Source: Faecalibacterium sp. HTF-F | Lineage (GTDB): Bacteria > Bacillota > Clostridia > Oscillospirales > Ruminococcaceae | Assembly: GCF_023347535.1 (NCBI RefSeq) | Contig: NZ_CP094473.1 | Coordinates: 2,604,001-2,668,000, forward strand | DNA length: 64,000 nt | Reading direction: 5' to 3' | Part shown: positions 25,436 to 34,322 of the stretch, in pieces | Position numbering within the stretch: position 1 is the stretch's first letter | How the letters are laid out: every line of letters begins with the position of its first letter | Notes under the pieces: model-generated | What the model was told of the DNA's origin: nothing | The model's database searches: none | Seen by the model: only the letters and a program-made list of their open reading frames with translations | Program-made: the position numbers and the translations under genes

Positions 25436-26317
25436 TCAGTTTCCGCTGCACAGGCCGCAGGCGGCACAGGCGGCGGGGGTGGCGGCACAGCCGCCAAGGG
25501 CGGTCTCGCGCAGCTCGGCAGGCAGGCGCTTGCCCACGGCGTACATGGCGTCCAGCATCTGGTCGAAGGGGATCAGCTGGCGGATGCCGCTCAGGGACAG
25601 TTCCGCTGCAATGAGGGCGTTGGCCACACCGGCAGCGTTGCGGTTCTGGCAGGGGTACTCCACCAGCCCGCCTACGGGGTCGCACACAAGGCCCAGCATG
25701 TTCATCAGCACGGTGGAAGCCGCGTCCAGACACTGCTGCGGGTCGCCGCCCATCAGCTCCACGGCGGCAGAAGCTGCCATTGCGGACGCAATGCCCACCT
25801 CGGCCTGACAGCCGCCCACGGCACCGGCCACGGTGGCGTTGCGCATGGCAAGATAGCCCACGGCACCGGCGTTGAACAGGGCATCCACGATGCGCTGGTC
25901 GGAGATGCGGTAGCACTCCTGCAGCGCCAGCATCATGCCCGGCACCACGCCTGCAGAGCCTGCGGTGGGTGCAGCCACGATCAGGCCCATGGAAGCGTTC
26001 ACTTCCAGCACGGCCATGGCGTAGGTCATGGCCTTCTGCAGCACATCGCCGCAGATGTTTTTCTTCTTATTATAATGTGTTTCCAGCTTTTTGGCCTCGC
26101 CGCCAATGAGCCCGCCCATGGATTTGATGGGCTTTTTCAGCGGCTGGGTGGCAGAAGCGCGCATGATCTCCCATGCCTTTGCCATGCGGTGATCCACAGC
26201 ATCCCGGGGTACTTCGCCCAGAATGCATTCCCGCTGGCGCATCACTTCCGAAATGGGCAGTTGGTTTTCCTCGCACAGGTCCAGCAGCTCCTTGGCGGAC
26301 TTGAAATCCATGTTCAT
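25436..26317 (-). CDS. sdaAA: L-serine dehydratase, iron-sulfur-dependent, alpha subunit
   Basis: 293 residues. Family blocks VAAPTAGSAGVVPG and GGCQAEVGIASAMAA, and cysteines in LVCDPVGGLVEYPC that bind the [4Fe-4S] cluster. With the beta subunit just upstream it deaminates L-serine to pyruvate and ammonia. The AAGGAGGGA RBS favours ATG 26317. The C-terminal CAATPAACAACGLCSGN is Cys-rich. Third gene of the symporter-sdaAB-sdaAA unit. Confidence 0.95.
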   Translation of the reverse strand: MNMDFKSAKELLDLCEENQLPISEVMRQRECILGEVPRDAVDHRMAKAWEIMRASATQPLKKPIKSMGGLIGGEAKKLETHYNKKKNICGDVLQKAMTYAMAVLEVNASMGLIVAAPTAGSAGVVPGMMLALQECYRISDQRIVDALFNAGAVGYLAMRNATVAGAVGGCQAEVGIASAMAASAAVELMGGDPQQCLDAASTVLMNMLGLVCDPVGGLVEYPCQNRNAAGVANALIAAELSLSGIRQLIPFDQMLDAMYAVGKRLPAELRETALGGCAATPAACAACGLCSGN

Positions 26318-26330
26318 CGCTCGTCCCTCC

Positions 26331-26999
26331 TTACGGCTGCACGACCATTACATCGTTGATGTTCGGGTTTGCCAGCAGCAGCTGATCCACACCCTCGGGC
26401 AGGCGCTCATCCGACTCCACGATGGTGTAAGCCGTATGTCCCTTTCCCTCGCGGAACAGGCGCATGAATGCGATATTCACGCCGCGGTCGCTGAGGATCT
26501 TTGAGATATGCGCCACCACGCCGGGCTTGTCCTTCTGCACCACGATGAGGGCATTGTACTCGCCGGTAAAGTCCACCTCCACGCCGTTGATCCGCACGAT
26601 GCGCACCTTGCCGCCGCCCAGCGATTCACCGCGCACGGTCATGACCTGACCGGCCGCATTCTCCATGCGGATATCCACGGTGTTGGGGTGGATATCGGTC
26701 TCCGCCTCATTGGGGGTGAAGCTGTAGCCAAGGCCGCGGTCGGTGGCAATGGCAAAGGAATCCCGGATGCGGGTATCATCGGCCGAAAAGCCCATGATGC
26801 CGCCCAGCAGGGCGCGGTCGGTGCCGTGGCCGTGGTAGGTCTTGGCAAAGGAACCGTAGAGGGTAAAGTCCGCCCGCTTCAGCGGCGGGGCGATCATCTT
26901 CTGGGCCAGAAAGGCAATGATCTCCGCGCCTGCGGTGTGGGAGCTGGAAGGGCCGATCATGTTCGGGCCCAGAACATCAAAAACACTGATAAATGCCAT
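26331..26999 (-). CDS. sdaAB: L-serine dehydratase, iron-sulfur-dependent, beta subunit (with ACT domain)
   Basis: 222 residues. N-terminal SDH_beta block (MAFISVFDVLGPNMIGPSSS, HTAGA) and a C-terminal ACT domain (~147-222: ALIVVQKDKPGVVAHISKIL) that in relatives senses amino acids. Encoded 13 bp before sdaAA and 41 bp after the symporter, so substrate uptake and breakdown are co-expressed. Confidence 0.95.
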   Translation of the reverse strand: MAFISVFDVLGPNMIGPSSSHTAGAEIIAFLAQKMIAPPLKRADFTLYGSFAKTYHGHGTDRALLGGIMGFSADDTRIRDSFAIATDRGLGYSFTPNEAETDIHPNTVDIRMENAAGQVMTVRGESLGGGKVRIVRINGVEVDFTGEYNALIVVQKDKPGVVAHISKILSDRGVNIAFMRLFREGKGHTAYTIVESDERLPEGVDQLLLANPNINDVMVVQP

Positions 27000-27040
27000 G
27001 GGGTGTCACTCCTGTCAGGTCAAGAACCGCGCGCCGCGCA

Positions 27041-28261
27041 TCAGACGCTTGCGCTGCTCTTGTTGATGAACTTCTGGTAGATGGTCTCCACGATGACGCC
27101 GATGGCGTTGTCGCCGGAGACGTTGCAGGCAGTGCCGAAGGAATCCTGCGTGATGTACAGAGCCACCATGATGGCGCAGATGGGGCCATTGGGGTCACCG
27201 GCCTCAGCGCCAAAGATCATGTACAGGAAGGGCAGAGCGGTCATGATGGAGCCGCCGGGAGCACCGGGAGAAGCCACCATGGCAACGCCCAGCGTCATGA
27301 TGAAGGGCACCACGGTAGCAAGGCTGATGGGCAGCTGGTTCATCAGGCAGACGGCAGTTGCGCAGGCAGTAATGGTGATCATGGAGCCTGCCATGTGGAT
27401 GTTGGCGCACAGAGGCACCACGAAGTTGCGGATCTGCTCGCTCACGCCGTCAGCCGCAGCGCACTGCAGGTTGACCGGGATGGTGGCTGCAGAGGACTGA
27501 GTGCCCAGAGCGGTGGTGTAGCCGGGGATCTGGTTGCGGATCATCTTGAAGGGGCTCTTGTGGCTCACAGCGCCTGCAATGCAGAACTGCAGGAAGATGC
27601 AGACCAGATGCATGATGATGACCACCAGGAACACCTTCCACAGGATGCCCAGAATGGCGTAGGTCTTGCCGGACTTGGTCATGTCGATGAAGGTACCGCA
27701 GACGTACAGGGGCAGCAGCGGGATGATGACGCTGTGCAGCACCTGATCGATGATGCCGGAGAAGTCCTTCATGCTATTATAAAGTGTATCACCGATGGTC
27801 TTGCCGCGCAAGGTGGACATGCACAGGCCCAGCACGAAGGCCAGCACCACGGCAGACAGGGTGTCCAGCAGCGGAGGGATGGAGATGGAGATGTAGCTGA
27901 CCAGAGAGTTGTCAGCCGTGGCGGCGATCTGTTCCAGAGCGCCTTCGCTCATGAAGCTGGGGAACAGGCTTGCGGACACCAGATAGGATGCCGAGCCTGC
28001 GATCAGGGTGGAGCCGTAGGCCAGAGCCACCGTGATGAGCAACAGCTTGCCTGCGCCGCTCTTCAGGTCGGCAATGCCCATGGTGACGTAGGCCACGATC
28101 ATCAGCGGGATGATGAACTTCAGGAACGAGCTGAAGATGCTGGATGCCGTGACGACGACCCGGCAGAACCACACCGGGAAGAACTGGCCGATGATGATGC
28201 CCAGCACGATGGCGATGAGCAGCTTCGGCAGCAGTCCGAGCTTGAATTTTTTCTTTTCCAT
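27041..28261 (-). CDS. Dicarboxylate/amino acid:cation symporter (SstT-like, serine candidate)
   Basis: 406 residues, eight membrane segments plus re-entrant loops of the DAACS family. The serine-rich re-entrant motif appears as TQSSAATIPVNL, and the substrate/Na+ region as NIHMAGSMI and SPGAPGGSIM. Its linkage to sdaAB-sdaAA suggests serine (or serine/threonine) uptake; this is context inference, since DAACS members also carry Glu/Asp. First gene of the operon, divergent from a LysR gene. Confidence 0.87.
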   Translation of the reverse strand: MEKKKFKLGLLPKLLIAIVLGIIIGQFFPVWFCRVVVTASSIFSSFLKFIIPLMIVAYVTMGIADLKSGAGKLLLITVALAYGSTLIAGSASYLVSASLFPSFMSEGALEQIAATADNSLVSYISISIPPLLDTLSAVVLAFVLGLCMSTLRGKTIGDTLYNSMKDFSGIIDQVLHSVIIPLLPLYVCGTFIDMTKSGKTYAILGILWKVFLVVIIMHLVCIFLQFCIAGAVSHKSPFKMIRNQIPGYTTALGTQSSAATIPVNLQCAAADGVSEQIRNFVVPLCANIHMAGSMITITACATAVCLMNQLPISLATVVPFIMTLGVAMVASPGAPGGSIMTALPFLYMIFGAEAGDPNGPICAIMVALYITQDSFGTACNVSGDNAIGVIVETIYQKFINKSSASV

Positions 28262-28364
28262 AAGAATAAAATCCTCCTTTTCCTATTCTGACCTTTGTGC
28301 GGCACCTGACAGCGCTCTCTCCGCCGCAGCCCGCACGGCCAGCCTTTCACGAAACGTCAAATTT

Positions 28365-28420
28365 TTACTTGACGTGTTGACACATTTAGTTTAACATAGA
28401 CATATGCATGATTCAAATTC
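28365..28420. promoter_or_regulatory. Overlapping divergent promoters and LysR-type box
   Basis: Plus: TTGACA (28377-28382) -N17- ACATAT toward the LysR gene. Minus: TTGAAT (28411-28416) -N17- TAAACT (28388-28393) toward the symporter. GTCAA-N8-TTGAC and TATG-N13-CATA dyads overlap them and fit LysR T-N11-A sites. Confidence 0.5.
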
Positions 28421-28470
28421 ATAAAAATAAAGTTATAGTTTAAAAATCTTAATAGGAAAGGAGCTTTGCC

Positions 28471-29364
28471 ATGGAAGTGCGCCAGCTGAACACCCTGATC
28501 CGTGCCGCCCAGTTCCAGAGCTTTTCCAAGGCAGCGGAAAGTCTGGGCTATTCCCAGTCTGCCGTTACCGTGCAGATCAAGGCGCTGGAAGAAGAGCTGG
28601 GCGTGCGCCTGTTCGACCGCATGGGCAAGCGGGTGATCCTGACCGCACAGGGCCAGTGCTTTCTGGAATACGCCAACAGCATTCTGGACACCATCCACAA
28701 CGCCCGCCGCGCCCTGAGCGAGGACGCCGAGCTGGAGGGCTGCCTGCACATCGGCACGCTGGAATCTCTCTGCTTTTTCCGTCTGCCCGGCCTGATGCAT
28801 CAGTTCCGGCTGGAGCACCCCAAGGTCAGCCTGCGGGTCACTACCGGCTCCCCGGAGGAGCTCATTGAAAAAATGGAGCGCGGTCAGGTGGACCTGATCT
28901 GCATTCTGGACGAGCCCCGCTACTCCAACAGCTGGCACAAATGCAACGAGATCCCGGAAGAGGTGGTGTTTGCGGCATCGCCGGACATCGATCTGGGCCA
29001 CCCCGGGCCCTACCGGGTGGCAGAGCTTCTGGACAAGCCCTTTTTCCTCACCGAACGCAATGCCAACTACCGCCGCACCTTTGACCGGTTTCTGGCTTCC
29101 CGCCAGATCGAGCTGACCCCCAGCCTTGAGATCAGCGATACCTCCTTTATCATCAAGATGCTGGAGCGCTCCTCCGGCATTTCCCTGCTGCCGCGCTTCG
29201 CTGTGGCCGAGCCTGCGTCCAGAGGAGATCTGCGCATTCTGGAGGTGTCGGACTTCCGGCTGACCATGTACCGCCAGATGTTCTACCACAAGGATAAATG
29301 CTGCACCCGGGAAATGGACGCCTTTATCCAGCTGGCCTCCGGGCCGGACCTGCCTCTTTTATAA
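28471..29364 (+). CDS. LysR-family transcriptional regulator of the serine operon
   Basis: 297 residues. HTH at 1-60 (MEVRQLNTLIRAAQFQSFSK, AAESLGYSQSAVTVQIKALE) and an effector domain from ~88. It is transcribed away from the symporter-sda operon with overlapping promoters, the classic position for its own regulator. The inducer is probably serine or a product of its breakdown (inference). AGGAAAGGAG precedes the ATG. Confidence 0.9.
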   Translation: MEVRQLNTLIRAAQFQSFSKAAESLGYSQSAVTVQIKALEEELGVRLFDRMGKRVILTAQGQCFLEYANSILDTIHNARRALSEDAELEGCLHIGTLESLCFFRLPGLMHQFRLEHPKVSLRVTTGSPEELIEKMERGQVDLICILDEPRYSNSWHKCNEIPEEVVFAASPDIDLGHPGPYRVAELLDKPFFLTERNANYRRTFDRFLASRQIELTPSLEISDTSFIIKMLERSSGISLLPRFAVAEPASRGDLRILEVSDFRLTMYRQMFYHKDKCCTREMDAFIQLASGPDLPLL

Positions 29365-29373
29365 TACAGAAAG

Positions 29374-29413
29374 CAGCAGACCCCCGGGCGGTTCACCGCC
29401 CGGGGGTCTGCTG
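29374..29413. terminator. Very strong 18-bp palindrome between lysR and gntP
   Basis: CAGCAGACCCCCGGGCGG and its exact complement around TTCA. Followed by TTTC on the minus side; probably ends both converging genes. Confidence 0.8.
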
Positions 29414-29487
29414 TGCTGAGGAGATTTCAGGAATTTGCAAAGCATTGCGCAGACTGTGTGCAGGCACAGCCCCGCAGATGAGGATGA

Positions 29488-30843
29488 TTAAGCAAAGAAG
29501 GAGATGACCAGTGCCACCAGGAAGCCGACGACGCCCACCAGAGTTTCCATGATGGTCCAGGTCTTGAGGGTGGTCTTTTCATCCATGCCCACCAGGCTCT
29601 TCACCAGCCAGAAGCCGGAGTCGTTGAAGTGAGAGCAGACGGTGGAGCCGCCTGCAATGGCAGCGGTGACGCAGGCCAGATACAGCGGGCTCAGCTCGCT
29701 GAGGCCGGGCATGGCGGAGATGATACCGGCTGCCATGGTCATAGCCACGGTAGCGGAACCCACCGAGATACGCACCAGAGCAGCCACGATGAAGGCCACC
29801 AGCACCAGCGGCAGGCTGGCGTTTGCCACGGCGTTGCCGATGACATCGCCCAGACCGGAGTTCTGCAGCATATAGCGCAGCACGCCGCCGCAGGCAGTGA
29901 CCAGCAGGATCATACCGGTGGGCTCAAGGGACTTGGTCATGATCTTTTCCAGCTGGGCATTGTTATAGCCGTGACGGGTGCCCAGCAGATACATAGCAGC
30001 GATGGTAGCCAGCAGCAGCGCCATGAAGGGCTCGCCGAGGAAGGCCAGAACGGGCTGGATGCCTGCCAGTGCGGGCACTACCTTTGCCACGGAGTTTGCG
30101 ATGATGAGCAGCAGCGGGATCATGATGATGCCCACGATGGTGCCGAACTTGGGCAGCTTGCTCTCGTCAATGTCTGCCTGCTGTGCAACGTGCTCAGGCA
30201 CCGCGATCATATACTTCTTGCCGCAGATGGAGCCCCAGATGGGACCGGCAGCGATCATGGCGAAGATGCCGCAGAAGATGCCGATGAGGATGACCCAGCC
30301 AAGGTCAACGCCCAGCATGGTAGCCACCAGAACGGGGCCCGGCGTGGGCGGGATGTAGGCGTGGCCGACCGCCAGACCGGCCAGCAGGGGGATAACATAG
30401 TACAGGACCGAGCGCTTGGTGCGCTTTGCCAGCGAGAAGGCCAGCGGGATCAGGATGATCAGACCGGCGTCAAAGAACACCGGCATGGCCACCACCAGAC
30501 CCGTGATGCCCAGCGCCCATGCGGCTTTTTCGTCGCCGAACTTGCGCACCATGGTCACGGCCAGCGTCTGTGCGCCGCCGGATTCTTCCAGAATGGCGCC
30601 GAACATGGAGCCAAGGCCCACCAGAAGGGCGATACCCTTTAAGGTGTTGCCGATGCCTTCGTTGACCGAGCCGATGATGTCAGACAGGGGCATACCGGCC
30701 ATCAGGCCGATGCCCACCGCACCGATCAGGATGGAGATCATGGCATGCACTTTGAACTTGATGATAAGGATGAGCAAAAGGATCAGGCCCGCCACTGCGG
30801 CGAACACGAGCCGCGCGGCGTCCGGGGTTGCAACAGCTGTCAT
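29488..30843 (-). CDS. gntP: GntP-family gluconate/sugar-acid:H+ symporter
   Basis: 451 residues from ATG 30843 (GGAGG 8 nt upstream; an in-frame ATG 15 nt earlier contains that RBS). About 12-14 membrane segments; GSMFGAILEESGGAQ, PVFFDAGLIILIPLAF and HAYIPPTPGPVLVATMLG are GntP landmarks. It is followed upstream by a sugar-acid dehydratase and a FadR-type regulator, which supports gluconate or another aldonate as substrate. Confidence 0.9.
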   Translation of the reverse strand: MTAVATPDAARLVFAAVAGLILLLILIIKFKVHAMISILIGAVGIGLMAGMPLSDIIGSVNEGIGNTLKGIALLVGLGSMFGAILEESGGAQTLAVTMVRKFGDEKAAWALGITGLVVAMPVFFDAGLIILIPLAFSLAKRTKRSVLYYVIPLLAGLAVGHAYIPPTPGPVLVATMLGVDLGWVILIGIFCGIFAMIAAGPIWGSICGKKYMIAVPEHVAQQADIDESKLPKFGTIVGIIMIPLLLIIANSVAKVVPALAGIQPVLAFLGEPFMALLLATIAAMYLLGTRHGYNNAQLEKIMTKSLEPTGMILLVTACGGVLRYMLQNSGLGDVIGNAVANASLPLVLVAFIVAALVRISVGSATVAMTMAAGIISAMPGLSELSPLYLACVTAAIAGGSTVCSHFNDSGFWLVKSLVGMDEKTTLKTWTIMETLVGVVGFLVALVISFFA

Positions 30844-31051
30844 AAACATATCCTCCATTTTTGATGTTATGTTTGCTTTGGGTCTTATTTCAGCGCCGTC
30901 CCCGCAGACGGACGCCGGATTCCGATGGATTTTTATAGACGAAGCAATATCCGCTTTTTTATTTTTGGCGTAACTTTCACCAGACCGTTCAGCAAAGCAT
31001 CGCTGAGCAGTTGATTTTTGAGTTTGTGTCCAGCCTCCGCAGGAGCGTCTC
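30844..31051 (-). promoter_or_regulatory. Intergenic region with weak gntP promoter
   Basis: A TATAAA -10 candidate lies near 30930 on the minus strand without a good -35. No gene seen; gntP may be partly read from the dehydratase promoter. Confidence 0.35.
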
Positions 31052-32839
31052 TTACTCCATGTAGGCGCCCTTCATGGGGCTGACGGCGTGCTGAGAGTAG
31101 AGCTTCAGCAGGCCCTTGGTGTACTTGGGAGCCTTGGGCTTCCAGTTGGCACGGCGCTGGGCAAGGATGGCCTCCATCTCTTCGGGGGTCTTTTCTTCAC
31201 CGTTCACGCCCACGATGGCCAGCTGACGGTTCGGCACATCGATGCGGATGAGGTCGCCCTCTTCCACCAGAGCGATGGGGCCGCCCACTGCAGCCTCCGG
31301 GCTGACATGGCCGATGACCGGGCCGCGGCTTGCGCCGGAGAAGCGGCCGTCGGTGATGAGGGCTACGCTGGAAGCCAGCTTGGGGTCGGCGCAGATGGCC
31401 TCGCCGGTGTAGAACATCTCGGGCATGCCGCTGCCGCGGGGACCTTCGTAGCGGATGAAGATGGCGTCGCCGGGCTGGACCTGCTTGTTCAGAACAGCGC
31501 TGATGCACTCTTCCTCGCTGTCAAAGGGCTTTGCGCGCAGGGTGGCGTGGAACATGTTCCTGGGGCAGGCAGTGTGCTTGATGACGCTGCCCTCCGGGGC
31601 CAGATTGCCCTTCAGGATAGCGATGCTGCCGTCGGTGCCCTTGGCGTTGTCAAAGCTGTGGATGATGTCCTCGCGGGTGACCTTGATGCCCAGACCCTTG
31701 GTCTTTTCCTGCAGGATCTCGTCGCAGTGCTCGTAGAAGCCGTTCTTCTTCAGCTCTTCCAGATTTTCACCCAGCGTCTTGCCGGTGACGGTCATCACGT
31801 CCAGATGCAGCATGGACTTGATCTCTTCCATCACGCGGGGCACGCCGCCTGCATAGTAGAAGTACTGTGCGGGCCAGTCGCCGGAGGGACGGATGTTCAG
31901 CAGATAGTGTGCGCCGCGGTGCATCCGGTCAAAGGTGTCGGCGTCGATCTCAAAGCCGAACTCGTGGGCAATGGCGGGCAGGTGCATGGTGGCATTGGTG
32001 GAGCCGGAGATGGCGGCGTGCACCATGATGGCGTTTTCAAAACTCTTCATGGTAACGATGTCCTTGGCCTTGATGCCCTCGGCCACCAGCTTCATCACCT
32101 GAACGCCGGCGTCATAGGCGGCCTGCTTCAGCTCCGGGGCGGTGGCAGGCATCAGGGCGGTGCCCGGCAGCATCAGGCCCAGTGCCTCGGCCATGATCTG
32201 CATGGTGGAAGCGGTGCCCATAAAGGAGCAGGCACCGCAGCTGGGGCAGGCGTTGTGCTTGTAGTAGTCCAGCTGTTCGTTGGGGATGACGCCGGTCTTT
32301 TCCCATGCGTCGAACTTGCCGATCTGTTCCAGCGTCAGCAGGTCGTTGATGGCGCAGGCGGGGTCGTTGACCACGTACTTCTTGGGCAGGGTGTGGGCTT
32401 CCATCACGCCGCCGGTGACCACGATGGCGCTCATATCCTTCAGGCGACCAATGCTCATCAGCATGGCCGGCATGGACTTATCGCAGCTGGCGATGAACAC
32501 ACCGCCGTCGTACACGGTGGCGTTAGCCTGAGCCTCCACCAGATTCACGATGGCGTCGCGGTGGGGCAGCGAGTAGTTGATGCCGTCGTGGCCCTGTGCG
32601 ATGCCATCGCACATATCGGTTGCAAAATAACGTGCAGCCTTGCCGCCGTGGGTGTTGACTGCCTGTACAGCCTCCTTCACGAACTGATCCAGATGGGCGC
32701 TGCCGGGGTGGCTGTCGCCAAAGGTGCTCTCCACCATGATCTGGGGCTTGGAAAGGTCGTCCACCTTCCAGCCCATGCCGATCTTCAGCGGATCGTTTTC
32801 CGGTGCCAGTTTACGCACTGCCTGAGAACGCAGTTCCAT
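31052..32839 (-). CDS. IlvD/Edd-family dehydratase, probably sugar-acid (aldonate) dehydratase
   Basis: 595 residues from ATG 32839 (GGAGG 7 nt upstream). Iron-sulfur ligands are the likely Cys77 (DMCDGI), Cys119 (ASCDKSMP) and the CPSCGAC cluster at 198-204. The family holds dihydroxy-acid dehydratase (IlvD, ~555 aa), phosphogluconate dehydratase (Edd, ~605 aa) and sugar-acid dehydratases. The neighbourhood (GntP permease, FadR-type regulator, no ilv genes) argues for a gluconate/xylonate-type dehydratase giving a 2-keto-3-deoxy acid. KDG kinase and aldolase are not in the window. Confidence 0.85.
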   Translation of the reverse strand: MELRSQAVRKLAPENDPLKIGMGWKVDDLSKPQIMVESTFGDSHPGSAHLDQFVKEAVQAVNTHGGKAARYFATDMCDGIAQGHDGINYSLPHRDAIVNLVEAQANATVYDGGVFIASCDKSMPAMLMSIGRLKDMSAIVVTGGVMEAHTLPKKYVVNDPACAINDLLTLEQIGKFDAWEKTGVIPNEQLDYYKHNACPSCGACSFMGTASTMQIMAEALGLMLPGTALMPATAPELKQAAYDAGVQVMKLVAEGIKAKDIVTMKSFENAIMVHAAISGSTNATMHLPAIAHEFGFEIDADTFDRMHRGAHYLLNIRPSGDWPAQYFYYAGGVPRVMEEIKSMLHLDVMTVTGKTLGENLEELKKNGFYEHCDEILQEKTKGLGIKVTREDIIHSFDNAKGTDGSIAILKGNLAPEGSVIKHTACPRNMFHATLRAKPFDSEEECISAVLNKQVQPGDAIFIRYEGPRGSGMPEMFYTGEAICADPKLASSVALITDGRFSGASRGPVIGHVSPEAAVGGPIALVEEGDLIRIDVPNRQLAIVGVNGEEKTPEEMEAILAQRRANWKPKAPKYTKGLLKLYSQHAVSPMKGAYME

Positions 32840-32895
32840 GATCATACCTCCAAAATGCTCTTTTTTCTGCTTTGCAAATCGTCCTTTTGACTGTC

Positions 32896-32941
32896 GAACA
32901 TCTTACATGTTCATTCTAATCGAATCCCGCCTCGTTTGCAA
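32896..32941 (-). promoter_or_regulatory. Dehydratase promoter with operator at the start site
   Basis: TTGCAA (32936-32941), 17-bp spacer, TAGAAT (32913-32918) on the minus strand. A perfect dyad GAACAT-N5-ATGTTC (32896-32912) sits directly after the -10, covering the expected start, a repressor position. Likely bound by the adjacent FadR-type regulator. Confidence 0.7.
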
Positions 32942-33068
32942 GTTGTCGCAGTCAGAACCCACTTTATGACAATAACCGGCCCAGTTTTTCGTGCATACTG
33001 CTCTGAAATCTTGGATACATCATACAATCCGAACCATTTTCCAACTTTTCCGTGTCATTCGTCCTAAA

Positions 33069-33083
33069 AAGTCATCAGACAAC
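33069..33083. promoter_or_regulatory. FadR-type operator-like sequence
   Basis: GTTGTCTGATGACTT on the minus strand has the GTC-TGAT-GAC core seen in many GntR/FadR sites. It overlaps the stop codon of the regulator gene. Confidence 0.4.
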
Positions 33084-33845
33084 TTCAGACATAAAAAGTC
33101 CCCGCACAGCCCTTGCGCTGTGCGGGGACGTAAAATGCAGCGGCGTCAGGTTTCCCATTCGCCGTCGTAAAGCTTTCTTGCGGTTGAAATTCAGGTGCAT
33201 CACCATGGCAGACCGGGCACCAATGGGGTCATGCCGGGCAATGGCTTCGGTGATCATGCGGTGGGTCAGGATGGTCTCCTCCGTCAGCTTTTTGTGGGTG
33301 ACGTTCACGAACATCATGACCGCCGTATCGATAATGGGGATCAGCTGTTCCACCACCATGTTCTTGCTGCTCTCTGCGATGCAGGTATGGAATGCGATGT
33401 CGTCCTCAATGTACAGATCACCGCTGTGGATCTTGCTCTCCACCCGGTCGCACAGGCGCTGGATGCGCTCGATATCCTCGTCGGAAGCGTTCAGCGCTGC
33501 CATCTCGGCCATGCCCGGCTCCAGCAGCAGGCGCACGTTCACCAGATCCAGCGCCAGCGCGTTCTTGTCCTGCACGCTGCGCAGGTTCAGTGGGTCCGAA
33601 AGGCCCTTGGCGGTCGTGACCACATAGGTGCCAGAGCCCCGCCGCACCTCCACGATGCCCTTGCTGGACAGCAGCTTCACCGCTTCGCGCACGGTGCTGC
33701 GGCCCACGCCAAACTTTTCGCCCAGTTCAAATTCGTTGGGCAGCTTGGTGCCCGGTTCCAGCGGCGTGTCCAGAATATAATGGTAGATCTCATCCTCCAC
33801 CTGCTCGGCCAGAAGCTTGTTTTTCAGATGGGAAAATTCGCTCAT
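33075..33845 (-). CDS. GntR/FadR-family regulator of the sugar-acid locus
   Basis: 256 residues from ATG 33845 (GGGGAGGGAG upstream). N-terminal wHTH (LPNEFELGEKFGVGRSTVRE) and a helical FCD effector domain (~95-235) with the expected Asp/His metal-site residues (EDDIAFHTCIAE). The frame runs on through a 13-bp terminator hairpin (33098-33129) before reaching TGA at 33075, giving an unusual last ~20 residues; see findings. Probably represses dehydratase and gntP when no sugar acid is present. Confidence 0.88.
   Translation of the reverse strand: MSEFSHLKNKLLAEQVEDEIYHYILDTPLEPGTKLPNEFELGEKFGVGRSTVREAVKLLSSKGIVEVRRGSGTYVVTTAKGLSDPLNLRSVQDKNALALDLVNVRLLLEPGMAEMAALNASDEDIERIQRLCDRVESKIHSGDLYIEDDIAFHTCIAESSKNMVVEQLIPIIDTAVMMFVNVTHKKLTEETILTHRMITEAIARHDPIGARSAMVMHLNFNRKKALRRRMGNLTPLHFTSPHSARAVRGLFMSEVV
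33093..33129 (-). terminator. Terminator inside the 3' end of the FadR-type gene
   Basis: Perfect GTCCCCGCACAGC / GCTGTGCGGGGAC stem, 6-nt loop, then TTTTTA. The stop codon lies 16 nt beyond the T run. Confidence 0.8.
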
Positions 33846-33872
33846 GGGTGCTCCCTCCCCTTTTTTGAGCTT

Positions 33873-33902
33873 ATTATAAGGCAGCCGTGCAGGCAAAAGC
33901 AA
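33873..33902 (-). promoter_or_regulatory. Promoter of the FadR-type gene
   Basis: TTGCTT (33897-33902), 18-bp spacer, TATAAT (33873-33878). 28 bp above the ATG. Confidence 0.65.
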
Positions 33903-33999
33903 GGGCCGTCCGCTTTTTTCAGGGGAATCAACTTTCCGCATGAAGACTTCCCCCGGAAGGAACCAATGAGAGCGCAGGCGGACAGCCGCGATTGGTGAA

Positions 34000-34134
34000 A
34001 CCCTCTCAGTCAAAACCTGACAGTTTTGCCAGCTCCCCCGAGGGGGGAGCTTTTTGCCATCTTCCGGTCAGCACAGATAAAGCTCCCCCTTTCGGGGGAG
34101 CTGGCATCGAGCAAAGCGAGATGACTGAGAGGGT
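34000..34134. repeat. Symmetrical repeat element, copy 1 (135 bp)
   Basis: Starts ACCCTCTCAGTCA and ends TGACTGAGAGGGT. Inside: variable hairpin AAAAC-N6-GTTTT, CCAGCTCCCCC hairpin with GAGCTTTTT, a mirrored AGCTCCCCC...GGGGGAGCTGG and a second variable hairpin. Lies in the 477-bp gene-free stretch 33846-34322, which otherwise holds the promoter at 33873 and the inverted repeat at 34174. Confidence 0.85.
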
Positions 34135-34173
34135 CAGTCCTCCCCGGGAAGCTGGCGCGGCGTTTTTAGCTCC

Positions 34174-34203
34174 GGGTCAAATTGCAAAAATTGATTTCCG
34201 TAG
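34174..34203 (+). repeat. Inverted repeat flanking the ECF transporter gene, left copy
   Basis: Core TGCAAAAATTGATTTCC. It matches the inverse complement of 35025-35056 except for three transitions and a 2-bp indel. The pair encloses only the ECF S-component gene and its leader. Confidence 0.65.
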
Positions 34204-34322
34204 CTTTTTTGTTCCTGCGCAGCAGACCCGGCAGGCAGAAACACCACTGCCCCCGCCCGCCGGGGGATAGGAGAAGTCCGGCAGACGAGGGCAGCAGTGC
34301 TGTATCAGGATAGAGAGATCGC

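Noticed and set aside
27000..32890. Long plus-strand frames over the symporter, gntP and dehydratase genes
   Set aside because: His/Gln/Gly-rich translations typical of antisense shadows; no start signals.
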